Source of the DNA: Marinilabiliales bacterium
Lineage (GTDB): Bacteria; Bacteroidota; Bacteroidia; Bacteroidales; ML635J-15
NCBI GenBank assembly: GCA_002869385.1
Contig: PKTB01000022.1
Coordinates: forward strand, 124,001-188,000
Direction: 5' to 3'
Length of the DNA: 64,000 nucleotides
Shown here: positions 49,800 through 57,957 of the stretch, piece after piece
Layout: every line of letters begins with the position of its first letter
Numbering within the stretch: position 1 is the first letter of the stretch
Notes under the pieces: model-generated
Database searches by the model: none
What the model saw: the letters and a program-made list of their open reading frames with translations, nothing else
Told to the model about the DNA's origin: nothing
Made by a program: the position numbers and the translations under genes

Positions 49800-50459
49800 A
49801 TGAAAGATAAATTTGAATATATCGACTTTGATGAGTTATTGCTGAATAAAGCATTTGATGAACTTTCCGGGAGGGAAAGGGAATTTGTATATGGCGAAAT
49901 CGGTTCCCGTGAGGATTATGAAGATATGAGGAGGGTGCTGCTGAACATTAAAAACAGTGCTGATGATATTTTGATACCAGATGATTCCGTAAAAGCAGGT
50001 CTTTTGGAACAATTTGACAAAACCGACAGGAGGGTGACGATCCGAAAGCTTGTTCGTATGCCGGCTTTCCGGATTGGTGTTGCAGCATCCCTACTTATCG
50101 GAGCTTTTCTTATTATACGTGGCAACGGGGGAGAAGAGTATTCAGGCGTTGCAGAAGTGTGTCATGTTAATGATACCCTGAAATTCAACCGGGAAATAAC
50201 AACAGAAAAGGACACCGCTATAACAGAACCAATGGAGATGATAGTTGTGGATATAAAAGATAACACGGAACATCTTGATTATATAGCCGAACAGGAAGAA
50301 CCGCTGAATGAAAGCCAGAAAGACTCTGTTGTCGAACCACTGGTAAAGGAAGAACTGGCTCCTGTAAATCTTGTCGTTAATGAGAAAGGTGATGAGAAAA
50401 AAGGGATAAGCCTTCAGGATGAGGAATTACTCGCTTCTGTGTTATTTACGGCCTTATAA
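49800..50459 (+). CDS. Probable anti-sigma factor, single-pass membrane protein
   Basis: The 219-residue protein has a soluble N-terminal part of about 80 residues, one membrane segment at about residues 88-102 (AFRIGVAASLLIGAFLII) and an acidic, Glu/Asp-rich periplasmic tail. Position 11 bases after the ECF sigma gene and this topology are those of anti-sigma factors; no zinc-binding HxxxCxxC motif is visible. It probably holds the sigma factor at the membrane until an envelope signal arrives. Confidence 0.65.
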   Translation: MKDKFEYIDFDELLLNKAFDELSGREREFVYGEIGSREDYEDMRRVLLNIKNSADDILIPDDSVKAGLLEQFDKTDRRVTIRKLVRMPAFRIGVAASLLIGAFLIIRGNGGEEYSGVAEVCHVNDTLKFNREITTEKDTAITEPMEMIVVDIKDNTEHLDYIAEQEEPLNESQKDSVVEPLVKEELAPVNLVVNEKGDEKKGISLQDEELLASVLFTAL

Positions 50460-50491
50460 TATCAGTCTTATATATATAATGTCCGAACTGA

Positions 50492-51301
50492 TCAATTGTT
50501 AGTAACCGTAAAATCAAATGATTTAAGTATGTATTGGTCTCTGGGAATGGAAAATATCCATTTAGTTATGTCTTCGTAACTAGCCTCGCCTGTAAAAGGA
50601 ATATCTTCCTTTGTCAGCACAATAATGATACGATGGGTTTCCAAATGCTCATCAGTATCCAGTATATAATCAACTTTTTTGTAGGGAAAAAAATAACAGG
50701 TGTGTTGGTTTAATCTGATGGATGGTTCATAGGAATTGGGGAATAAAAGGAATGATTCTGTTTCTGATATAACGAAAACTTTCATGTATGAATCGAGGGA
50801 AGGCTTAATAGAAAAATTTAGTTTATCCCCGGTTTTGTAAAATTTATTTATCCCATTCACCCATGCATCAAAGCAAATGTCTTTTTTTGTTTCGTATTTG
50901 ATTACTGTGGCATCAATTATAACCCATACCTCGATAAAACCGTGTTCATTAATGGCCATATTTTCATAGACCACTTCCACATCTTTGATCACTCCGTTTA
51001 TGTTGTTTAAAATATCTGAAGTATAAAGTTCTTCATATGAGGTTTCGGTTTCGCTTCTGAATAAACTCTGGTAAGAAGTAATATCCTCTTCAATTCCGGC
51101 TTTTCTTAGTGCTTCGATCTTTGCATTATTAATAGCTTTTTGTTTAACGGATTCAAGGGAGGAACTTTCATCACCTCTTGCAGTTCCATGGACTCCTTTA
51201 ATTTTTATCTCTGTAATATCTTTGCCGGCATATATGTCTGAACATACCAGTGCAAAAAGTATGAATGCGAACAGGAAAGGTATGATTTGCAATTTTCTCA
51301 T
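50492..51301 (-). CDS. Secreted DUF4384-like protein with LPP20/FlgP-like N-terminal part
   Basis: After a signal peptide (ending CSDIYAG) the N-terminal part has SVKQKAINNAKIEALRKAG, the pattern of LPP20/FlgP-type envelope proteins. The C-terminal part (GDKLNFSIKPSLDSYMKVFV ... SFLLFPNSYEP ... CYFFPY) matches the DUF4384 beta-sandwich pattern. It is the last gene of a four-gene minus operon with a VWA protein and an LPP20-like lipoprotein. Function is unknown; an outer-membrane assembly or peptidoglycan-associated role is possible. Confidence 0.6.
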   Translation of the reverse strand: MRKLQIIPFLFAFILFALVCSDIYAGKDITEIKIKGVHGTARGDESSSLESVKQKAINNAKIEALRKAGIEEDITSYQSLFRSETETSYEELYTSDILNNINGVIKDVEVVYENMAINEHGFIEVWVIIDATVIKYETKKDICFDAWVNGINKFYKTGDKLNFSIKPSLDSYMKVFVISETESFLLFPNSYEPSIRLNQHTCYFFPYKKVDYILDTDEHLETHRIIIVLTKEDIPFTGEASYEDITKWIFSIPRDQYILKSFDFTVTNN

Positions 51302-51416
51302 AGTGATGTTTTTGTTGTGAGTACTATAATGATTAATTGCCGGATACCGGCTGCAGTATGTGCGATGACCGGTATCCGGATATTTATATTAAGGGGTTGC
51401 AGGGATATTTAATATT

Positions 51417-52007
51417 TTATTCTTCAGCATATGTTTCCATTTCGCTGTTAAATATTTGTTCATATTTGTATTTGTCATAATCCAGTTTAAGTTACTCATT
51501 TGAAGATAAGCCCTTTTCCATGTTGTTAAGGATATCTTCCCTGCTGACAGCAATAGCAATAAAAACCTGATAATCCCCATCAGGTAAAACGGTTTGTTTT
51601 TCACATATGATTTGTACATCTGTCAGGGTTTGGTTTATCACTTCTCGGGTCAGGTTTTCGTATTTCTGTTCTATCTCCGCCCTGTCTTTAAATCCTCTTT
51701 CGTTGATATATCTGTCTGTAGCCGATTTTAACCTGCTGCTGATAAGTCCCGATAAGCGTTGTTTGCTGATTAAAAGGGCTTTTTCTCTGGCCAGGCCGGG
51801 GTCGTTGCTTTTTGCCGAATTATTTGCAATAAAATAGTCTTTATCACTCATATATTTATCGCCGGAACAGGGCAGATCTTTTAATTCAATACCCACAACT
51901 TCTTTTGTAGCTATTCGGGAAGTATTGCAGGCATAGGCGACAATTATCACAATTGCCGCCAATATGCTTAATAAAGAACTTTTTGTATATATATTTTTAT
52001 TTTTCAT
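51417..52007 (-). CDS. LPP20-like lipoprotein; in-frame TAA
   Basis: A lipobox signal (IIVAYACNTS) is followed by an LPP20-like domain: the block DPGLAREKALLISKQRLSGL, NLTREVINQTLTDVQIICEK and VFIAIAVSREDIL. TAA at 51492-51494 interrupts SSNE*LKLDYDKYKYEQIF, and the frame goes on for 24 codons to TAA at 51417-51419; relatives continue in just this way (KLKxDYDK), with Lys or Glu at the stop. It is the only interrupted gene in the accessory block. It is probably anchored in the outer membrane and works with its operon partners. Confidence 0.7.
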
Positions 52008-52018
52008 GACATTTTGTT

Positions 52019-52840
52019 TTACTGTTTGTTTAGAGTCGCAGTTTCCATGCTCACATCGTATATATTGCCTTCGAATACTATATTTGCAGGATTTATGCTC
52101 TGTCTGTCACTGAAATCTATGTCATCATAGGCAGATGTTATTGTGCCGCCCGTATAATAGGCAAGTCTTATATAATCCTGAATGTTGCCGGTATCGCAAA
52201 TAATAATATTTACCGGCTGTTCGATATTATACATAAGCTTAATATCTCTTACCGGGGAACTATCGGCAACAAGTACGATATCCTGTGCTTCCTGGAATTT
52301 ATTCAAACCTGCAAGTATGGCTTCAATATCATTCTCTTCTGCATCTCCACCGTCTCCGTTATCCACAGCGATCTCGATCTGTTCCAGCAAACCTTCGATA
52401 TCATTGGGGTTCGCATAATATATTCCGCCTGTTCCCCCGATACGCTTTGGTTTTGAGCTGATGGCATCATCGCCGTCATTAAACAATACGATATTTCTGA
52501 CCAGTTCCTTGTCAATATTTAATTTGTGCCACCTTATGATCTGTCCCACATACGAATACATACTTCCTGTCCAGTCGGCCACCAGTAAAACATTATCCCA
52601 TTCGGGGTGCAATGAAAAGGCTATGTAAACAGCAGAGTTTTTGTAATTAACTTTTTGCCCGGCCACATACATCGGCTCTTCCGACACAATGGAAACACCT
52701 TTGCCGTCTTCGCGGGGTACTATCTTAACATCGGCATTAATATATTCCCTGATACTGTTTGCTACTATCCTTCCCTGAGCAAATACACCTGTTGAACTCC
52801 CAACAGCTAATAATAAACATAAGAACAATTTTGTTTTCAT
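52019..52840 (-). CDS. Secreted VWA-domain-like protein
   Basis: The 273-residue protein has a signal peptide (ending GVFAQGR) and a von Willebrand factor A-like domain with a MIDAS-type motif ADWTGSM (DxTxS) at about residue 88, followed by NIVLFNDGDD and a late IVLVADSS block. VWA domains bind partners through a metal ion. It lies between the LPP20-like lipoprotein (11 bases downstream) and the gene at 52925 (84 bases upstream, with a small TTTCTGC/GCAGAAA hairpin at about 52857-52876). Confidence 0.65.
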   Translation of the reverse strand: MKTKLFLCLLLAVGSSTGVFAQGRIVANSIREYINADVKIVPREDGKGVSIVSEEPMYVAGQKVNYKNSAVYIAFSLHPEWDNVLLVADWTGSMYSYVGQIIRWHKLNIDKELVRNIVLFNDGDDAISSKPKRIGGTGGIYYANPNDIEGLLEQIEIAVDNGDGGDAEENDIEAILAGLNKFQEAQDIVLVADSSPVRDIKLMYNIEQPVNIIICDTGNIQDYIRLAYYTGGTITSAYDDIDFSDRQSINPANIVFEGNIYDVSMETATLNKQ

Positions 52841-52924
52841 AATTTTAAGATTTTATTTCTGCGTTAATGCAGAAAGGTTAAACATTTAATTTTAATTCTG
52901 TACTGATTTTTACGCTATATATAA

Positions 52925-53869
52925 TTAATATGTAACTGCCTGATTTGAGTTACTGTCGTTTGTATCGCTGATCAGGACGCTATCCCCGAATTTCTCATAG
53001 TTGACAAGCCAGGCTGCGGCATTTTTTACATACCTTCCGGTTCCTGCCGTATCCCAGTTACAGAATAATCTGGTAAAGCCTCCGTCAAGAATAGCTCTCT
53101 TTCCGTCTTTTTCATAAATGGCAGCTACCACATTCTTATCAGACCCGTAAATAAGCGGGCATAAGTTTTGATTGTTCTGTATTGTTGCTATAGTAATCCC
53201 TTCATATATATATTGCAGTCCAGTGGATATCATGTGGTTTTGTATAAGTCCTGATTTTTGCTTTTCTCCTGAAAGTCCTACCACCTGGTCTCCGCGGGTG
53301 TTGCCAAGCATTTTAGTTCCGAAAAGTGCCTCTGCAACAAAATTTGCATCTGCATAAAACGGATCATTATCTCCCCAAATATACAGACCTTTGCCACTGT
53401 CAAAGTAATCTTTTATTACTTTTAAATGTTCGTTGTTAAGTTTTCTCGTGTCTCCTGATATTATCCATAGCTGGCAGGATTTTTCCAGGACTGTTTCCAA
53501 CTCTTGTGCATCCGGAGGATAATCAATATAGCGATAAACTCCAAAACCTTTTTCTTTTAATGCAGCTTCGTGTAATTTGAAATCAAATCCTTCACCCGTA
53601 TACAGGTGCAGGACTACTATTGTATTACCTTCAAATGCTCCGTCAACTGCAAGGTCATATTGATTGCCATTGGCATTTCCCCATGAATCGGGTTCAACTT
53701 CTACCTCTACTTCTATTTTATGATTTACACCGTTTTCGTCTATAGAATCCATGTACGTTGTTTCATAAATCTTGTTTTTCCCTACAACACCATTGTTATA
53801 CTGTGCAAATGAATTTAGTGATATCAATAGTATAATTCCTAATGATAATAATACTGATTTGTTTCTCAT
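52925..53869 (-). CDS. Secreted protein with a class-I glutamine amidotransferase-like fold
   Basis: The 314-residue protein has a signal peptide (ending NSFAQYN). The region of about residues 75-260 reads like a flavodoxin/GATase-type alpha-beta sandwich (NTIVVLHLYTGEGFDFKLHE, CQLWIISGDTRKL, GKGLYIWGDNDPF, KRAILDGGFTRLF) similar to ThuA-like proteins. No catalytic Cys is in the expected elbow, so an enzyme role is doubtful. It is the first gene of the four-gene minus operon. The assignment of the fold is low confidence. Confidence 0.5.
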   Translation of the reverse strand: MRNKSVLLSLGIILLISLNSFAQYNNGVVGKNKIYETTYMDSIDENGVNHKIEVEVEVEPDSWGNANGNQYDLAVDGAFEGNTIVVLHLYTGEGFDFKLHEAALKEKGFGVYRYIDYPPDAQELETVLEKSCQLWIISGDTRKLNNEHLKVIKDYFDSGKGLYIWGDNDPFYADANFVAEALFGTKMLGNTRGDQVVGLSGEKQKSGLIQNHMISTGLQYIYEGITIATIQNNQNLCPLIYGSDKNVVAAIYEKDGKRAILDGGFTRLFCNWDTAGTGRYVKNAAAWLVNYEKFGDSVLISDTNDSNSNQAVTY

Positions 53870-54252
53870 AACTATAAATTTTAATTTCTACCTAACAGTA
53901 CAATCGTCATGAAAAAGGGTTCAATAAATTTTGTTTTATTGCCTATGTTGTTGTTTGTTAGCGTGTTGTGTTTGAAGCTCTGAGAATTGGCTATGTAATA
54001 AAAAACTCAATATCCATAATTTAAACTCAAAAAGCGTTTTAGTAATAAATATTGAATGCGTAATAATGATTTACAAATTATGTTTTTAGAATCATCAGGA
54101 ATTTAAAGGTGGAGATTCCTGAGTCAAATTTTAATTAATACAATATTTCCAGAATATCAGATACTGATAGATATTATTGAAAGGTATTCGGAACCACTAA
54201 TTTAATAGGCAGGTCTCAGTGTTTATGGTATTTTATTCCAAAGTTATCCTTA
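53870..54252. other. Intergenic region at the right edge of the accessory block
   Basis: About 380 bases lie between the four-gene accessory operon and the response-regulator gene. No gene, RNA or clear repeat is seen. Base composition returns here from the less AT-rich accessory block to the AT-rich background. No copy of a tRNA-Val end is visible at this border. Confidence 0.4.
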
Positions 54253-54903
54253 CTAAATAATAATATTATGCCTTATGGCATAAGCTACCATACCCACAGA
54301 GGTTTTTACACCCATTTTCTGACAGATATCCCTTTTTGTAGCATCAATACTACTCTTACTTAAAAAAAGAGTATCTGCAATTTCAGCAGATGTTTTCTCT
54401 TCACAAACCAATTTTATAATATCTAATTCTCTTTCGGTAAAATCATATTCTAGTGGAAGTGGCTTTTCATTCTTACTAATCAGATTTCTCATCACTAACA
54501 TAGCCTCCTGATTATATGCAAGACCATCATCAGCAACTGATTTGATTGCATTAATAACTTCCCCAGGATTGGCATTTTTTAATAAGTAACCTGAAACACC
54601 AAGTACAAGCATTTTTTTAATAAAGCTGTATTCATTATACATGCTTAAGGTAATTACTTTGACTTCCGGATATTTGTCCTGGATATGTTCAAGAGTTTCA
54701 AAACCATCCATTACAGGCATCTCAATGTCTAATAGCAGAACATCAGGTAATGTCTTTTTTTCAAATTCATCTAATAATTCTTTACCATTTTCAGCAATTA
54801 TTGTGACTTTAAATTAATCAACATCATTAAGTAATGAGGCCATGCCACTAGCAAATAAGCTATGATCATCGGCAATTGCAATGTTTATATTTTTACTGGA
54901 CAT
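54253..54903 (-). CDS. NarL/FixJ-type response regulator; in-frame TAA
   Basis: The receiver domain starts at ATG 54903 (NINIAIADDHSLFASGMASL, acidic pocket DD) with the phospho-acceptor Asp in VLLLDIEMPVMDGFET and the conserved Lys in GYLLKNA. A LuxR-type helix-turn-helix follows (LDIIKLVCEEKTSAEIADTL ... SSIDATKRDI). TAA at 54814-54816 cuts the frame in NDVD*FKVTIIAENG, about 30 codons in; Glu (GAA) is the expected residue. At 216 residues the length is normal. It is two bases downstream of the histidine kinase gene and is its obvious partner. Confidence 0.88.
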
Positions 54904-54905
54904 AA

Positions 54906-55700
54906 TTAATTGAGTTTTTCGATTGGAATTAGTATTTCTGCTCTTACTCCTTTGTTACCATTGTTTTTTAATTCAAAACTTCCATTAAGGATTTCAATTC
55001 TTGATTTAATATTTGTTACTCCTAAGCTTTTTTTCATATATATGTCATTATCAGGTAATCCAATTCCGTTATCACTTACCTTTATAAATAAGTTATCATC
55101 TAAAATAGATGTGCTGATTTCCATTTGAGTTGCTTTAGAGTGTTTAACTACATTATTAGTAAGTTCCTGTACGATTCTGTATAATATCAGTTCTGTTGAT
55201 TTGTTTTTTATTTTTAAAGAACCTGTCTTATCTGTAAAACTTGTTTTTATATACACTGTTCTATCAATTTGTTTGCATATTTCATGAGTTGATTCTATAA
55301 AGCCAAACCTTTCAACCATGCTAGGACTCATATTTTGAACAATTTTACGAATTTCAGTAATTACCTGATTAAGTTGTTTACCAGCCTCGTCTGACAGTTC
55401 TTTGGTATCTCCTTCAGATTTATAATTAATTCTACCAATCAATAAATTTACAGAAGACAGGCTAGCTCCAATTTCATCATGAAGATGAGAAGAAATTCTT
55501 TTTCTTTCGCTTTCTTGTGCTTCAGTAATATTTATTATTCTATCCTCTGCTTGCTTTCTTTTTATCTTTTCGAATGTTAAGCGTGTTTTAATACTTTTTT
55601 TGTAATAGAGAATTACAAATACTATTACACCCATTACCATTACCAGCATGGCAAGTATCCCCATGATTATAAGGATTAGTATTTCTGTGTTTTCCTGCAT
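54906..55700 (-). CDS. NarX/DesK-type sensor histidine kinase
   Basis: The start at ATG 55700 gives MQENTEILILIIMGILAML, one N-terminal membrane segment. The HisKA_3 dimerisation domain has the phospho-acceptor His in ISSHLHDEIGASLSSVN, and the HATPase domain has ELTNNVVKHSKAT (N box) and KVSDNGIGLPDN (G box). There is no large sensor domain, so the signal may come from the adjacent membrane protein, whose gene overlaps this start by 25 bases. It phosphorylates the downstream NarL-type regulator. Confidence 0.88.
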   Translation of the reverse strand: MQENTEILILIIMGILAMLVMVMGVIVFVILYYKKSIKTRLTFEKIKRKQAEDRIINITEAQESERKRISSHLHDEIGASLSSVNLLIGRINYKSEGDTKELSDEAGKQLNQVITEIRKIVQNMSPSMVERFGFIESTHEICKQIDRTVYIKTSFTDKTGSLKIKNKSTELILYRIVQELTNNVVKHSKATQMEISTSILDDNLFIKVSDNGIGLPDNDIYMKKSLGVTNIKSRIEILNGSFELKNNGNKGVRAEILIPIEKLN

Positions 55701-56326
55701 GTTAAAAATCCTATTGTAATTAAAATATATGTTATTGCGTTTATTACGCAATGTAGACGCCAAAGAATAAATAAGATATCATGAGATTCAACCAGAAAAT
55801 AATTCAAGAACATAATTATAAACATACTGGTTGAAAAATCAAATATAATAGATGTTACAAAATAAAAATTTGGAAATCTCAATAGATTATCAACCTCCTG
55901 AGTGCGTAATAGCCTGAAAAAATAGATCAGAGATGAGCTAATAAATAATATAAATGACGTCATGTGGAAAATAGTGTTATAAGAATCATTTTGTAGCACT
56001 ATAACCAGGATCAGACTTATAATAGAAATAACAGAAATTATGTGTATCAGGCTCTTTTTATTAAGCTTTAATATTTCCACAAAGAAAACTGAAAGAATGA
56101 AAAACTGAAAAACTGCAAATATGTTTGATGCAATAATATTATTTTTACCGTTATAAGACATAACAAATGCAACTAACCATTGCAAAACAATAAAAGAGTA
56201 ATAAAAAAGAACTAATCTGGATGGTCTTTGCTTAAAAATAGGTCTGAAATTTATAATCAGACCTATTAAAGGCACGAATATAATAAGTTCTAATAAAAAA
56301 TCCGGACTTTTTAATAGTTCAATCAT
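55676..56326 (-). CDS. Six- or seven-segment membrane protein of unknown function
   Basis: The 216-residue protein has about six to seven hydrophobic segments with short loops and no recognised catalytic motif. Its 3' end overlaps the histidine kinase start, so translation is probably coupled. It may be the sensor or membrane partner of the short kinase; this is inferred from overlap and topology only. Confidence 0.65.
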   Translation of the reverse strand: MIELLKSPDFLLELIIFVPLIGLIINFRPIFKQRPSRLVLFYYSFIVLQWLVAFVMSYNGKNNIIASNIFAVFQFFILSVFFVEILKLNKKSLIHIISVISIISLILVIVLQNDSYNTIFHMTSFILFISSSLIYFFRLLRTQEVDNLLRFPNFYFVTSIIFDFSTSMFIIMFLNYFLVESHDILFILWRLHCVINAITYILITIGFLTCRKTQKY

Positions 56327-56354
56327 GCCATGAAATTATATATAAAATTTAAAT

Positions 56355-56954
56355 TTACAAATGCAAATCACTGTTCACCCGACAAGTGGGAGGACATGGC
56401 CATGAATAATCTGCAACAATTGGGCTACTAGCCGGATTCCCATTTACATAACAAGATTGTGTCATTACTTTTATTTGCTTTTTTAAACCAAAATCCAGAA
56501 GAGCATAATCTTCATTTTGATTTTCAAATATTTGAATGAAATTTGTTCTTGGAAAAATAAAGGATCTTATGAAAAACTCATGATTTGAGTTATTGTTTAA
56601 CCAGTTCTGAAGATACGTTTTAGCGGTGTTGATGTCAATACTTTTATTTGAATAGAGTTCAAACAAGGAATCAGAACCTGTTATATCATCCCAGGCACGA
56701 CTAAGATTATTTGAATCTAATTCATCAATTTTATAAGTTGGGAGAGCAATTACTTGTGGGTTTCCAGAATTGTCAAGGCCAAAGTAAATACTTAAATGTG
56801 CATTGTATTTAATGCATATTTGCTCATAAATTGACTTACTTAAAACAATTGGTGTGTTTTGAAATTTGTCAAAGATGTTTCCTGATTCTGCAGCAAAATT
56901 GTTTTTCCAAATACTTCTTTCAGAAGAAGTTACTTCATTTCTGTAATTAGACAT
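56355..56954 (-). CDS. Hypothetical soluble protein with Cys-rich C-terminus
   Basis: The start at ATG 56954 gives MSNYRNEVTSSERSIWKNNF; an upstream in-frame codon would add eight hydrophobic residues. The 199-residue protein has no signal peptide and no known motif. Its last 30 residues contain CYVNG and PCPPTCR, with three Cys. It lies 28 bases upstream of the membrane-protein gene on the same strand, so it is likely the first gene of the two-component operon. Confidence 0.55.
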   Translation of the reverse strand: MSNYRNEVTSSERSIWKNNFAAESGNIFDKFQNTPIVLSKSIYEQICIKYNAHLSIYFGLDNSGNPQVIALPTYKIDELDSNNLSRAWDDITGSDSLFELYSNKSIDINTAKTYLQNWLNNNSNHEFFIRSFIFPRTNFIQIFENQNEDYALLDFGLKKQIKVMTQSCYVNGNPASSPIVADYSWPCPPTCRVNSDLHL

Positions 56955-57957
56955 AAGTAATAGGTTTAAGTTAAACATTAAGTTCTAGTTTGTCTCTAGC
57001 AAAAGAACTTTGATTTTTAACAAATCTAATAATATTATACTTAAATGTGAAATTAATTTTGTTTTGAGAGCCTGAAATAAGCATTTAATATTAGCAAAGT
57101 AGTAAATATTACAACAAAATTACGTTGAAAAATAGTAAAAATAGTAGAGAAAAACTGTTAAAAATAACAAAATGAAGTGTAAGAAATAACAAATATTAGT
57201 ATAAGCGATTATATAAATGACGACAGTGTTTGTGTTAACAATCAGATAATCAGGCATATGTAAAAATATGCTTTTTCATTTGGATTATAAATTATAAAAA
57301 GAGTGATTTTATTGTGTATTTTTATTGAAGCAATAAAGTAAATTTTGTAATAGTAGATATACCCAATCTACAAAAAAGGAAAAACTTACAGATGCATCGA
57401 ATACTTAAAATAGAAAAGGCTGATATTAAGACAAAAAGAATGTCTAAAAGATTTGTTTTACATATTGTCGACAATAATATTCTATCTATCTGTACTTCAT
57501 TCAACTTTTTCTCTAAATGTTATAACAGAGACACACAATCTATCTAAATGAAGTAATTTCTATTTTTGTTGTCTGTAAGTTTTCCTTTTCTATAAATTTA
57601 ATAGTATGATTGAGGTGTAAGCAAATAATTTTATAAAATGAATAATAGAACTAAAATATCACATAATACTTTCAGATTAGCAAATGGAGTCTGCGAAAGA
57701 AATCATACACTTGGAAATCCCTTTCCGAAATAAGCTCTCTATCTCTATCTCTCTACAAACTTAAATATCAATCCTGATAATAAGTTAAGACGGACTCCTG
57801 CTTTTCTGAAAATTTCAAAAACAACTTCATAAAAGAAAACAAATTCAAAGACTTGAATCTCTGTTTATAAACATTTACAAACCTGTAAATTATTCTTGCA
57901 TTTCTCGCAAACAAAATATAAATTTGGAACCTTAAAAAATTAAACTTATCGATAATA
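56955..57957. other. About 1 kb of AT-rich non-coding DNA with nested inverted repeats
   Basis: No credible gene is present. Two nested inverted repeats stand out: AAAAGGAAAAACTTACAGA at 57374-57392 against TCTGTAAGTTTTCCTTTT at 57572-57589 (18 bases, one bulge), and TACTTCATT at 57493-57501 against AATGAAGTA at 57547-57555. The gatE promoter element is at 57919-57926. It could hold a structured RNA or a decayed small element. Confidence 0.5.
57919..57926 (+). promoter_or_regulatory. Bacteroidota -7 promoter element TAAATTTG for gatE-gatD
   Basis: An exact TAnnTTTG match lies 31 bases before the gatE ATG. Confidence 0.6.

Noticed and set aside
48028..53869. Accessory block as a prophage or integrative element
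   Set aside because: No integrase, recombinase, portal, terminase or transfer gene is present, and no matching att repeat is seen at the right border.
57322..57504. Small open frames in the 57 kb gap and on the opposite strand of large genes
   Set aside because: Low-complexity AT-rich translations without start signals or homology; those inside known genes are shadows.
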